Source of the DNA: Diphasiastrum complanatum
Lineage: Eukaryota > Streptophyta > Lycopodiopsida > Lycopodiales > Lycopodiaceae
Length of the DNA stretch: 64,000 bases
Reading direction: 5' to 3'
NCBI GenBank assembly: GCA_029204225.1
Contig: CM055110.1
Span: forward strand, 42,515,862-42,579,861
The translations under genes were made by a program, and so were the position numbers. A model generated the notes under the pieces. That model was not told the origin of the DNA and did not search any database. It was given only the letters and a program-made list of their open reading frames with translations. Positions 1-11,900 of the stretch are shown in pieces; positions within the stretch are counted from its first letter, which is position 1; each line of letters opens with the position of its first letter.

Positions 1-266
1 AATCAGTGCAAGGAGTAAAAAAATTATCAAAGGAAAACCATCGTGAAAAGCCTAAAATTCACTTTCGGTCGATCAGATTTAGATCCTTGAGATCCAGACA
101 GCATCCTACTATATAAGCAAGATCCAATCACTTTGGAACCCACCATCGGATGAATCTGAGATCGGGATGATCAATAGCACAAAGAATAGCAAATCAAGCA
201 CCACACCTTCCCAGATTAGCAACCGTACAACAAGAGACAGAACCGGAACTAGCACCAATAGATCCA

Positions 267-1620
267 ATGGGCCAACCTGTACTTGTCGCTCCCTTGCAAG
301 CAGTCTGGAGAGCACCAAAATACGACGGATCATCAGATCCCATTCGATTCCTCCAGATCTATGAGCAAGCTTGTGAAATCTACGGCGAACTGACACCTGT
401 GGAGAAGTTGATGTTGTTCCCATGTTCTTATTGGCAGTGGCTCAGGATTGGTTTTTCAACCTGTCATAGGAAAAAAAATCTACCTGGAAAGCGGTTAAAG
501 CGGCTCTTATTACACGCTTTAAACCAAGAAAGTTCTTGGAAGGCCCATTCCTCCTACTGAGCAAAGTCAAAATGGGAAAACGAGAAAGGGTCAGGGACTA
601 TATTGAGCGGGTCAAACACTTACGATCCGAGTGCAGTGCAGCCCTAACTCCCGATCATGCGGTGATCATGTGGTTCCTAGCTGGACTACCACGAAGCATC
701 AGAAGAGAACTGAAACGACGGGAGCAGTACACTACTCTGCAAAAAGCTATGAAAGATGCCATCAGGGAAGAGGATGAGGGATCTGAAGACGAATATCCAT
801 CCACCCACATCCCTACTCCCTCGTTAGCATCATCATCATCAACCGCATCTGCTCTATCCACAGAACTGCTGTTGGAACGAATTACGAAATTACACAAACA
901 GCAGATGGAGCAACTTACGGCGCAGTTTGACCAAAAATTGAAGGCCTTACAGGGAGCTGTAGCAGTAACGCCACATCAACCGGAACCAAACCAGTTGTAG
1001 TATCCAAGACGGGAAAATGTATGGTGTTCAGTGTACATGCAAAACCATACAGCGAACGAGTGTCCAGTCCTAAAACAAAATCTGAGACTGACACATAGAT
1101 TCTGCCATCTGTACAATGCAACATCGCACGATACGGCATTTTGCCCGTTCAACCCCCGGATTGTTCAACAGAAGAGAAGTCCTTATTAGACTTCTAATTC
1201 TTACCATCAAGGGGCATCCAACGCGGCACCAAGGTACGATGCACCAAATCAACCACAATGTATGGCCTTATCTGCTCCACCAGGGCCAGCCAATCAACAA
1301 GTGGCCAATGTAAACCTGACAGCAGCGGAACTAGAGATTCTTTTCCACCTCAACTTGAGCAGCAACAATGGTATGGACCGGATGAACCATTTATGAATCC
1401 TGCCATAAATGAATATGTTGCGGCCTATGCAGCTCAAACTCATCGTCAAGGCAGAAGAAATTACGGCTACTACGGATGCGGCGAAGGACACAGAATTGTG
1501 GAATGTCCCTACAAGGGACAATATACATCCTTCTGCCGAGAATGCAGTTATGGACACTGTTACAAGAATTGTCCATTTAAATTTGGAACCAGTGCACCTC
1601 TTAACTGCATTGCAATATAG
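267..1620 (+). pseudogene. Ty3 gag remnant with zinc-knuckle region
   Basis: Structural protein of a Ty3 element, which would form the particle and bind RNA. The frame opens at ATG 267 and includes a retrotransposon-gag-like segment (PKYDGSSDPIRFLQIYE, then a new frame from 536 with RVRDYIERVKHLRSE and WFLAGLP). The C-terminal part (1258-1620) has GCGEGHRIVEC, a CCHC knuckle whose first Cys is Tyr, followed by a second knuckle-like CRECSYGHCYKNC. At least two frame changes separate the parts. The order capsid then knuckles, just before a protease, supports the call. Nothing here could be translated as one protein. Confidence 0.8.
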
Positions 1621-2109
1621 CAACCAGCAGTTCCAGTAGGGATGCCATCGGAAGGACGACAATTCCACGCTCCTGTGCTAGTTGTTACGCGAGCGCAGAA
1701 GAGGAAGGAAGTGGCTCCCTCACCACCACCATCGGTCACTGATGACCAACCCTCAACTTCCGCGCCATATCCGAATGTGAGAGAAGAAAGAAGGTAGTAC
1801 CAGAAAATAAGACACTGGGTACAGACTACACAAGTGGAGGAAAAAGAGCAAGAAAGAGTTAATGCCACGGAACCTCCAATTGGCATCGAACGGTAACCGC
1901 AAGCGGGCTCACCACTGCACACTGATCAAAAAGATCGGTTGCACCAACATGAACCACCTTTTCACATGGTGGAGCCCGAGGGACCATGCACTAAAAGGCT
2001 CATCCTTTTATTATGAAATCGTGTTAGTTTACCACTCGGAGAACTACTATGGATTGCACCACAAGCGAAAAGCCTTCTAGCTGAATGGGCCAAAGCGAAT
2101 GAGGAGCTA

Positions 2110-2560
2110 GTAGCACCTGAGCCCATATATTGTAAGGGCTATGAAGAAACAAGTAATGTCCTCCACATCGGAACAACATGGGAAAGTGAGGAATACAACA
2201 TCACTTTGCCCATCAAACACAAGAGATACGAGGACGAGGCAATATTGGTAGATGGAGGATCGGGTGTCAATCTGATCTCCACTACTTTATATAAAAAATG
2301 GGGTCTACAAGGGTTGAAGCCAGCAAGATTTGCCATCAAGCTGACAAATCACCCCTGTGTGAAACCGAAAGGTGTAGTTGTCGATATCCCTATAAAGATA
2401 GCAGGCATGTAGTTTGTGATTACTTTTGTAGTCAGGGATATACCTGAATCTCCATTTGCATACCGTGTCTTACTGGGAAGACCATGGTTGAGGACTGCGC
2501 AAGTAGTACACAACTGGGGTACGGGAAAACTCACCTTCGAGAACAGAGAATAGGCTGTAA
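2110..2560 (+). pseudogene. Ty3 aspartic protease domain remnant
   Basis: Retropepsin-like domain that would cut the Gag-Pol polyprotein. The active-site motif ILVDGGSGVNLIS is visible (about 2243-2281), with the D-G-G form common in plant Ty3 elements. The conserved C-terminal motif VLLGRPWLRTAQVV follows at about 2467-2508. An in-frame TAG at 2410 interrupts the domain and another stop follows at about 2551. It lies between the zinc-knuckle region and a long hydrophilic linker leading to RT, as expected for this family. Confidence 0.8.
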
Positions 2561-2583
2561 AGGTTGATCCAACCACATGGGCG

Positions 2584-3567
2584 ATGAAACCTATTGCAAC
2601 CAAAGTTGATGACGGATCATCCACAACAGATCACACGATTGATCGCCCAAGGCCAACCAAGGGAGGTCACTATGATTCAGAGATGGATGTCATGATATGG
2701 ACAGATGCATTAGCAACTATTGACTACCAAGCATGTCAATATGAATCAGATCCAAAACCTAGTACTTCTTCACCCAAATGTTACACCATGGACACACCAA
2801 TCACATTTGGGGTGAATATGATAAACATAGCATGGCTATCAGCGGAGCCTATTGAGAACCCAGTGGACGATGATCTAGTCCCTTGGCAACATGCTCTAAC
2901 TTATAATAAGGAGATTGAGCTGACTGATGAACAGGTCCTACATCACATGGACTCAGATCGTTATGGAACCAAGAAAGTACCAGCTCAACCACCACAAAAG
3001 TCTGCTATGGCGAAGGTCTCAAGGATCGATCCACCCAAGGCACCTGCGAATAAGAAGAATTAGTTGAAGCAACGCTACAACCAGGTGATCCGATGGAGTG
3101 ATCTACCCGAAGAGGCAATAGCTCCAGTGGATGTTGATATTCACAACCATGAGGCGAATGTCACGGAAGTTCCGATGAAAGACAACAACAATGAATCCAC
3201 CAAAATGACAAAAAAGGATAAAAAGAAAGTGTTGGATTCCTTGAAGTCAATCAAGATAGACTCAGATACAATGTCATCTTCTACACAAGTGACAGAAAAT
3301 CAAAAAATGACTAGTTGGGCTAAGATCAATATGCTGAAAGAGGAATCTCAACGAGTGCCAGTTCACGAGATGCCTGAGACTTTCAATAATTACACCTTGG
3401 ACGACGTGGTAATCATGATGCCGCAAGCCCAGAGAGAATTTGATCAAATTCAAGCACCAGCGAAACAAATCTTTGAGGGACCTACGCGAACACAACCAAT
3501 GAATCTTGTCGAGCCAGGTGAAGAAGAAAAGATAGTGCATGTGGGAGAGCAATTAACACTCACATAA
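2584..3567 (+). pseudogene. Unrecognised hydrophilic linker between protease and RT
   Basis: Two open stretches (2584-3063 and 3064-3567, same frame, separated by a single TAG) encode about 325 residues rich in Asp, Lys, Pro and Thr. No catalytic motif was recognised. The position between protease and RT matches the variable spacer found in many plant Ty3 polyproteins. The end (about 3480-3567) leads into the RT start with no gap. Its role is unknown; it may only be linker sequence. Confidence 0.6.
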
Positions 3568-3585
3568 TTCAAGAGACTACGATCA

Positions 3586-4280
3586 TTGTTGGTGGAATAT
3601 AAAGATTGTTTTGCCTGGAGTTATAGTGACCTGAAGGGCATTCCACCAACAGTAGTCCAACACACCATACCCTTGGTGGACGGATCAGTTCCCAAGGTAA
3701 GCCGTTATTACCGTTGCAACCTGAATTATACTGAGCTAATCAAGCAGGAGTTGCAAAAGCTGATGGATGCAGATTTCATCTATGAAATTGAGCACACGGA
3801 ATGGGTATCACTGATATTATAGTACCCAAGAAAAATGACAAAATGTGGACTTGTGTGAATCTGAAGGCGCTAAATGCAGTCACCAAAAAAGATCATTTTC
3901 CTTTACCATTTACCGAAAGTGTCCTCGACAGAGTAGCTGGCGCCGAGGCCTAAAATTTTCTAGACGGCTTCAACGACTACAACCAGGTGAAGATAGCCCT
4001 CCAGGACCAGCACAAAACAACATTTTCCACGGAATGGGGAACCCATGCCTATAAAGTGATGCCATTTGGACTTTGCAATTCCCCAAGAACCTTCCAGCGA
4101 GTCATGTAGGCAGCATTCAAAGATTATCTCCAAAAATTTTTGGAAATTTTCTTGGACAATCTGTGCGTGCATGGACCAGACTCAGAACACTTATCCAACC
4201 TGGAGAAGGTGTTACAAAAATGCCGCGACTACTAGATCTCCCTGAATCCAAAAAAATGTCAATTCTGGGTAACACATGGC
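3586..4280 (+). pseudogene. Ty3 reverse transcriptase remnant
   Basis: Reverse transcriptase copies element RNA into DNA. The N-terminus (LVEYKDCFAWSYSDLKGIPP) and the following segments VPKKNDKMWTCVNLKALN, NFLDGFNDYNQVKIALQDQ and AYKVMPFGLCNSPRTFQRVM are clear RT blocks. The frame shifts at about 3822, and stops interrupt it near 3950, 4107 and 4231. The catalytic YxDD box reads FLDN at about 4149-4160, so the second Asp is Asn. Both the stops and this change show an inactive copy. Confidence 0.88.
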
Positions 4281-4960
4281 TTGATTCTCGGCCATATAGT
4301 GTCAAGGCACGGGATTGCCACAGATCTATCAAAGATCAGAATCATTATTGATCTACCACCATCGGGGACAATCCTCGAAGTCTATATCTTCATGGGTCAT
4401 GCTAACTATTATAGGATCTTCATTCTTGATTTTGCGGAGTTAGCCCGACCAATTTACAAACTCACAACGGATCCACATTGGAACAAGGAAGCCCTAAAGG
4501 CTTTCCAAAAGCTTAAGAATGCATTGGTTTCAGCACCAATCCTACGCCCACCCAATTGGTCCATTGAGTTTCACGTGCATACAGACGCATCGAAGTATGC
4601 AGTTGGAGGAGTCTTAACCCAGCCAGGTGAACACAAAAAGGATTTTCCAATCCGATTTGCAAGCCGACAGCTCAGTGATACCGAAATGAATTATTCAACC
4701 ACAGAGCGAGAAGCACTGACAATGATTTATGCGGTTAAGAAAATTCGACATTACCTAATGGCCACACATTTTGCTTTTAATACGGACCATCAACCCTTGC
4801 TCTATCTCGTTAATAAAACTTGCAACACTGGGAGAATCACCAGATGGCTACTTCTGTTGTTGGAATTTGATTTTTAGATAGTAGTTCGCAAGGGAAAACA
4901 ACATTACATGGCAGATCATGTATCACGAATCAAGGGGAAGGAGATTGCAACCCAACCCAA
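4281..4960 (+). pseudogene. Ty3 RT thumb/connection and RNase H remnant
   Basis: This continues the RT region (GHIVSRHGIATDLSKI, FMGHANYYRIF) into RNase H. The RNase H core keeps its acidic residues: HVHTDASKYAVGGVL, then TEREALTMIYAVKK, then FNTDHQPLLYL. It would remove RNA from the RNA:DNA hybrid. The frame is open for 198 codons (4281-4877) and ends at TAG 4875; the typical tail of this domain (about KQHYMADHVSRI) continues past the stop to about 4960. Aside from that stop it is one of the best-preserved parts of the element. Confidence 0.88.
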
Positions 4961-5115
4961 CGATGAGCTGGCAGATGCTGCCTTATTTTACATGGACACA
5001 ATACCAGAATGGGTCGCCGACATTGTTGAATATCTAATGCGGGGCCAACCAGACAAATCACTACCAAAGGCGGAACAATGGAAATTGATCTTGAAGGCTA
5101 GACCTTATTAGCTAA

Positions 5116-6231
5116 TTGTCGGCCAGTTATACCGAAAAGGACCAGACAGAATCCTTCGGCGGTGTATTCTTCCTCATGAGGCCACCCAAATCATTTTGCT
5201 TTCACATGAAGGCATGGGTGGGGGCCATTTTGCATCCGACATTACAGTTCGCAAGATCCTGCAATCAGGATGTTGGTGGCCAACGATTCATAAGGATACA
5301 GAGGAATACTTAAAAAAGTGCGATGTGTGCCAAAGGGCGATAAGGCCAACGAGATTGAATTATGACCTATTGCACTCGATCTTAGCCCAAGCACCAATTG
5401 AAAAGTGGGAATTGGATTACATCGGTCCAATTCACCCTGCGGCAAGGAGTTCCCAGGTTCGATACGTAATTGTAGCCATAGACTACCACACCAAATGGGT
5501 CGAAGCCAAGGCAGTAAGAGTAGTTAATGCCAGGACCACTGCCAAGTTCCTTTATGAAAATATCATTGTAAGCTTCGGATGCCCGGTAGAGCTAGTCAGT
5601 GATCGCGAAAGCCATTTCATCAATGAGACCATCAACATCCTGTTGGAGGAATTCTTCGTGATCCACAGAACCAGTGAGCCTTATTATCCTCATGGTAATG
5701 GGCAAGCAAAATCATCCAATAAGATCCTGTGTAGCGTGCTCACAAAAACAGTTGAAGCTAGCAGATCAGATTGGGAACATAAGTTGCATGCTGCACTATG
5801 GGCATTCAGGACAGCATATAAAGGAAGCACTAATGAAACACCCTTCCAATTGGTAAATGGTTAGGATGTTGTGATGTCAGTAGAGTTTTTAGTTTCTTCA
5901 TTCAGGATATCGCCACCACGCAACGTCTTAGTGAGTCCAAATCTCTATAGCTACACGCTTACTAGTTGTGCATGCACTGGCAGTTGAAAAGGAAAGACGC
6001 AAAGCATGGCATGATTGCCGGTTACAAAAGAACGATCTTCGTTCCGGAGATCTGGTCCTGATGTATAAAACCAAGGCGATCAAAAGGAAATTAAAACTCA
6101 CAGGTGAAGGTCTCTATCGGATCAAGGAAATTCTTAATCATGGAGCCGTGAATTTAGAAAAGTTAGATGGGACACCATTCGATACACCCATCAACGGTAG
6201 CCGGTTGCACAAGTACTGGCCACCACATTGA
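5116..6231 (+). pseudogene. Ty3 integrase remnant and C-terminal domain
   Basis: Integrase inserts element DNA into the host genome. Visible parts are the zinc-binding block (GMGGGHFASDIT, YLKKCDVCQRA), then the core with WELDYIGPI, FGCPVELVSDRESHF and GNGQAKSSNK. In the last block the catalytic Glu is Lys, so the core is dead. TAG at 5862 interrupts the frame. The C-terminal part (5968-6231) resumes with DLRSGDLVLMYKTK and ends NGSRLHKYWPPH, the usual end of this Ty3 type. No chromodomain is seen. Confidence 0.88.
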
Positions 6232-6670
6232 GATAGATCCAGATTGGTGGGGGCACGTTACGAAATGCTAATATGCTAAGCCATCACCGCTAGATCTAAG
6301 AAGATCAAGCCAAATCAAGCTAAATCCATCAAGATTCAGCCAGATCTGGCAAGATTGGGAAAATCCATCAGAATCCAAGAAGGATCCAGATCCAGATAGG
6401 ATCAAGAAGGAAGCTGATCATCAGATTGACTCAATGGTAGCCGGTTGCACAAGTACTGGCCACCATAGTGAGATAGATCCAGATTGGTGAGGGCACGTTA
6501 CGAAAAGCTAATCTACTAAGCCATCACTGCTAGATCTAAGAAGATCAAGCCAAATCAAGCTAAATCCATCAAGATTCAACCAGGTCTGGCAAGATCGGGG
6601 AAATCCATCAAAATCCAAGAAGGATCCAGATCCAGATAGGATCAAGAAGAAAGCTGATCATCAGATTGAC
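6191..6670. repeat. Two tandem copies of a 240-bp unit
   Basis: The unit starts at the last codons of the Ty3 pol (TCAACGGTAGCCGGTTGCAC at 6191) and recurs exactly 240 bases later at 6431 (TCAATGGTAGCC...). Both copies hold the pol end, the G-rich putative polypurine tract and the same AGATC-rich sequence after it. The second copy differs at a few scattered positions. Within each unit AAGATCAAGCCAAATCAAGC and similar words recur. Confidence 0.95.
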
Positions 6671-7564
6671 TGAGGGATTTGTTACCAAGTATCCATCAAA
6701 TCTTCTAGAGAACTACCAACAGTCAGATCAAGCCTGGATGAGGCTGATAACCAGTTTACAAAAGTTAAAAATCAGAAAATCTCAAGATCTCGTTAAAAAA
6801 CACTCTAAAAGAGCAACTTTTCATGATTTTTTGAGATCCCCTGGGAGATAGCTCTTGAAACTTGGACAGTCACCAATTCAAACCCAGATTCATCCATGAA
6901 AATATCTGCGAGAGTTCCTGATGTAGGAATCACCATATTCTAGTGTATGCGAGGGTTTCCAGAAGCAGAATTTTCAGAACCCTCGCAGAGCATCAAGATC
7001 AACTTACCAACCCTCGCAAGGTGCCTAAATGGAATCAGAGCAGCAAAATTAGCCTGCCTACATGGTCTGATCTTGAAAATCCAATCATAGGAGCAAGTTG
7101 TGCGAGAGATCACTTCTTGCGAGAGTTGAACCCTCGCAGACAGCCTAAACCCTCGCAAAACCTTTGCATAGCAGTCAAATCACCTTCTGAACTCTCGCAG
7201 ACTTCCCTGAGGTTTTACAATTTTGTGAAGAAGGTGCCTGTCAAAATTTGGGTGGAACTGCACAAGGAAAGTGGATTTCACCTAATACGCACTCTAAATT
7301 CCGCTATATAAGGGCTGAATTCGAGTCATTTTTCACCTTTGCTAGCGAAGCTCTGCCAAAATTTACACTGAAATTACCAGGTTCTCTGTTTGTGACCAAA
7401 CTTCTTACCAGCTATCATCTGATCATACTGAACACCGATCTGTGCTCTAAACTACACTTCTTGTCATCCAACACTCGTTATTCACAATTTTCTGCCGTTT
7501 CCACACCTTTTTTCATTTTTCACCATTTTTTCTACTTTTTTGACCTCTAATCATCACTGCTAAC
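6671..7564 (+). promoter_or_regulatory. TATA-bearing non-coding stretch after the Ty3 pol
   Basis: No protein-coding frame is supported here. The word CTCGCA or its variants recurs many times between 6905 and 7200 (for example GAACTCTCGCAGAC, ACCCTCGCAGA), an imperfect interspersed repeat. A clear TATA box, CGCTATATAAGGGC, lies at about 7300-7313. A T/C-rich leader follows to an ATG at 7565 in good context (AACATGGCCTCC). This could be the promoter of the extra ORF that follows or the U3/R part of an LTR. The LTR limits were not found. Confidence 0.45.
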
Positions 7565-8294
7565 ATGGCCTCCTCATCCTCTGAAGACTCTGGCACCAAA
7601 CAGGTGATCCAGTGTGGCATCCCCGAGGCCACACAGATTTGGCCTCTACCCTCTGACACTTTGATCCAAACATGGCTGTAGACAGCCGGCCCACTTCTAG
7701 AGGCAATGGGCTTTTACTCGGCGCTTTTCCATTCTGAGATTAATATGGGCCTCACCCTTTCACGCTTACACCACCTGGGATGAGGAAAAGACTCGTTTCC
7801 ACTTCCTGTACCAAGGTACCACGTACAAGGTCAAGACTAACTTTGACTCGATGGTTATCATTGGCATTATGTCTGGTGGTCGTTGGCATTATGTCCGGTG
7901 ATCGTCAGCCCTTCTCCCATCGCAACGCCAAAACTTTGATCAAGCCTTTTGTCACCCAAACTGCACCAAAAATCCCAATTCAGACTAACAATGGTTACTT
8001 GATAGATGCTGTCACGGAACCCGTCATTCAGACGGTTGCGCATTTGTTGAATAACTTTCTGGTTATTTCAACATTTCGCAAGGACGGAATCCAGTCTAAG
8101 CTGCTGAGTCAGATAGTGGAATTCTTTCTGGAATTCCCTAGCCCCTCTGTTGTGCCATACAACTGGCATAGCTTCCTTATTCGTGAACTAACCAACTCCA
8201 TCACACCCAACAACCGTGAGCGTATCGCGAACATCTAATGGGGATCGAGACTAAATGGGACAATTTTCTCCCATCCATATTCTTTGACGTTAAT
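7565..8294 (+). pseudogene. Extra ORF downstream of Ty3 pol, first part, broken
   Basis: A coding-like stretch starting MASSSSEDSGTKQVIQCG. It has a TAG after 38 codons and then shifts frame: a segment with WDEEKTRFHFLYQGTTYKVK (about 7770-7830), then a third frame with NGYLIDAVTEPVIQTVAHLL, LLSQIVEFFLEFPSPS and WHSFLIRELTNSI up to TAA 8236. The text resembles globular protein rather than random translation, and it lies in the sense direction after pol. No family was recognised with confidence. It may be an accessory ORF of the Ty3 element or a captured host gene. The intact copia element interrupts it at 8294/8295. Confidence 0.5.
8290..8294. repeat. Target-site duplication, left copy (TTAAT)
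   Basis: TTAAT directly before the copia element start at 8295; the same five bases follow the element at 14727-14731. Five bases is the usual duplication length for copia integrase. Confidence 0.95.
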
Positions 8295-8949
8295 TGTGAA
8301 AAATACAGATCCTAAGTGGATCTAAACTCCAAGATCATTGGCTTGAATGCTTGCACTCCAAACTACATAAGCTAGGAATTGGCAACACATTCTATGCTAC
8401 CTAGAATGCAAAGAACTTGATCAAAAAGCATTTATCACAAATGGAAACTTCCATAAACATCAAGTGCGGCCCAAAATAGCATTATACAGTCCATAATACA
8501 TCAGCCTACCACTTTTGGAAAGCACCTAAGATCATACACAATAGCTTGAAGACAATACACACAACAATGCTCTCAATGGAGGAAGAAACAATGACAATGA
8601 TCTATTGATCTCAATGAAGCATACAAAAGGTTTCTCCAACCTGTTCTCCACGACTTCCCTACTATTTATGGATGAGGAAGATGACTCTCTCTCCTCTCTC
8701 TAGAAGGTACTTGACCCTAGATATTCCCTATATAGGAAAAATAGCTAAAAATGGCTTATATGACCAAAATACATCAAAATGGTCTCATTTTGAAGGGTAT
8801 GAAGTTTAACACTTCATCATACTGAAAAAATACAGTAAATAAAAACATTGTGGCCTGGTTCACACGTGTGAAACTCCAGAACCAAAACTATTTACAATTT
8901 TAGCCAATTTAGGCCTCAAACTAGCTAGGAAATGTTGACAATTTTCACA
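8295..8949 (-). repeat. 3' LTR of the intact copia element
   Basis: 655 bp, sense strand TGTGAAAATTGTCAAC... to ...ATTTTTCACA. It matches 14072-14726 with two differences seen. In the sense direction it carries the palindrome CACACGTGTG (8861-8870) about 80 bases from its start, and a TATA box CTATATAG at about 8728-8735. Its first bases complete the stop codon of the polyprotein. Confidence 0.97.
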
Positions 8950-11900
8950 CTCCCTCTTCAACATTGGATGCTAGTTTCAACATAGTCTTTGAGCACATTC
9001 CAAGATTAGATCTATGCATTAAATATAGGTCCTTTCCCAATGGTTTGGTGAAGATATCAGCCACACACTCCTTTGAAGAGACATGTTGAAGCTCCACCTC
9101 TTTGGCAATGACTTGATCTCTCACAAAATGGTGAGCAATCTCAATGTGCTTGCTCCTTGCATGAAAAACAGGATTGCTTGCCAAGCTTTGGGCTGAAAGG
9201 TTATCACAAAGTATGATTGGAGTCTTCTCTGGTTCCAGCAAGTGAAGATCTAATAACATCCTCTTGATCCAAAGAATCTCCTTGGTGCATGTTGTTAATG
9301 CCTTGTACTCGGCTTCGGTGGAAGATAGAGAGATAGTTGGTTGCTTCTTTGATAGCCATGAGACCACTCCATCTCCAAGATAGATTGCAAAGGCACTTGT
9401 TGACTTCCTATCCATTTGATCACCTGCAAAATCTGAATCTGAAAATCCACAAAGGTTAGGTGTAGTACCTCCATACAAGATGCCAAAATCTCTAGATCCC
9501 GAGATGTATCTAAGTACTCTCTTTCCTAGCTTCCAATGAGCCTCACTAGGATCTTGCATAAATTGACTTAGTTTACCAACCACAAAGCTTAGATCAGGTC
9601 TTGTGATGGTTAACCATATAAGAGATCCTATTAGCTTTCTATAGAGAGTAATGTCCTTGAAGGATCTTTCATTACTTCTTGTAGTTAGCTTTACATTTGA
9701 TTCCATAGGAGTAGAAACAACTTTACAATCTTCCATATGAAACCTTTTTAGAATAGAGTTAACATACTTTTCTTGACATATGAATGTAGATTTAGAAGTT
9801 CTAATAATCTCTATTCCTAAGATATAATGAAGTTTACCAAGATCTTGAATTTCAAACTCTCTTTTGAGTGCCATCTTGATTTCATCTATATCTAGATTGT
9901 TACCACCACTTAAGATAATGTCATCAACATAGATCAAAAGTAAAGTGATATCATTTTCATTCAATCTAAAGTAGAGAGAATGATCATACTCACTCATAAC
10001 AAAGTTTTGAGAAAGTAAGAAGGAATTGAGCTTAGCATACCAACTCCTTGGTGCTTGCTTTAGCCCATACAAACTCTTTTGGAGATAGCACACATGATTA
10101 GGCTCATCATGTGAAACATAGCCCTCGGGTTGCTCCATGTAAATATCTTCTTCAAGATCACCATTAAAGAAGGCATTAGTAACATCCATTTGCCACATAT
10201 CCCAATCATAAAGAGTTGCAAGAGAGATTAGGATTCGAATAGTTACCATCTTTGCCACGGGTGCAAAGGTCTCATCATAGTCAATACCATATTCTTGAGC
10301 ATACCCCTTTGCCACCAACCTTGCCTTGTACTTGTTGATTGATCCATCTTGATTTGTCTTGATCTTGAAGATCCACTTACAACCAATTGCCTTCTTGTCC
10401 TTTGGAAGCTTTACCAACCTCCATGTGTTGCTTTTGATGAGTGCTTGATGCTCATGATCCATGGCTTGGATCCATTCCTTCTTTTGAATTGCTTCACCTA
10501 CACAAGTTGGTTCATCAAAAGAGGTAAGAAAAGCAAAGTTAGAGTTGTCCACCACTTGCTTTCCTTTCTCATCATAGGTTAGCCTTGATGGCTTAGCCCT
10601 TTGCCTTTGAGTCTTCCTTGAAGTTTGCTTTGGAGTGGCATCTCCATCTTCATCCAAGACATCTTGCACATCATGATGATTAGTAGGCACATCAACATCA
10701 ACATCAACAACATTGGAAACATTCTCTTCATGAAAGATGACATCCCTACTTATGACAACTTTCTTTGTAGAAGGAATGTACACTTTGTAAGCCTTGCTTA
10801 CTTCACTATAGCCAACAAACACACCCTTCTTTGATGAAGGATCTTCTTTAGTTCTATCATCAAGTGTGATATTGACAAAACATGTACATCCAAAGATCCT
10901 ACAATGCTTGACACTCGGCCTTCTACCATAAAGAACCTCATGAGGAGTTTTACCATCCAAGGAAGCACTTGTCCATCTATTACATAGATAGTTAGCACAT
11001 GCTAAAGCTTCCCCCCAAAAAGACTTAGCAAGATTAGCATGTAGTCTCATTGCCTTGGCACATTCACAAAGGGTTCTATTCTTCCTCTCGGCCACTCCAT
11101 TCTGTTGTGGAGTCCTAGGACTAGACATCTCCCTCTTAATCCCATGTGCTATACAAAAGTCTTTGAACCTATTTGAGGTGTATTCCCCTCCATTATCAGA
11201 TCTTAAGCATTTGATCTTTGTATTGAATTGGTTTTCCATTTCATTCTTGAACTTGACAAATGCAGCAAACACTTCATCCTTACTTTTAAGAAGATAGATC
11301 CAAGTATACCTACTAAAGTCATCAATGAAAGTTGCATACATCTTTGCCCCACCATTGCTAGTTGTACTAGAAGAATGAATATCAGAATGCACAAGTTGAA
11401 AAGCTTCTTTAGATCTAGAAGTAGATCTAGAATAAGCAAGTCTATGAGATTTGGACAAGGCACAATGTTCACAAACACTATTGTTTGCAACAAGACTTTT
11501 AGGGAGACCAAGAACAAGCACTTTCTTTGCCATTACCTCCAAAGATTTGAAGTTGGGATGGCCCAACCTCTTGTGCCAAACTTCTTGGTTTGTCAATTGC
11601 TCCCTAGCCATACATCCTTCATGATTAGAGATCACACATGCATCAAGCTTGAAAAGTTTACCATGCCTCCTACCTTGAGCAATCAAGGATCCACATTTAC
11701 TTATCAAACATGCATCTCCAATGAACTCCACATCAAGTCCTTTGTCAATCATTTGACTTACACTAAGCAAATTCTTAGTGATTGAAGGAATGTACAAGAC
11801 ATTTTCAAGATTTGCTTTCCTATTTGTTGAAAGGGAAATAGGAATAGTGCCTATGCCTTTGATGTCACATTGACCATCATTTGCAGTGTAGATGATGTTA

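Larger units (their letters stand above)
1..6250 (+). mobile_element. Ty3/gypsy retrotransposon, decayed, gag to integrase
   Basis: Gag, protease, RT, RNase H and integrase remnants follow each other on the plus strand in Ty3 order (integrase after RNase H). The reading frame is broken many times by stops and shifts, and RT and integrase active-site residues are changed, so the copy is dead. No 5' LTR or primer-binding site is visible; the window starts inside the element or its leader. A TATA-like stretch lies at about 108-116, 150 bases before the gag start. After pol comes a purine-rich stretch with GGTGGGGGCACG (about 6245-6257), the likely polypurine tract. The 3' LTR boundary could not be placed. 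Confidence 0.9.

Noticed and set aside
11203-11785. Open frames on both strands inside the intact copia polyprotein
   Set aside because: They lie opposite to, or out of phase with, the confirmed 1317-codon frame and show no family motif.
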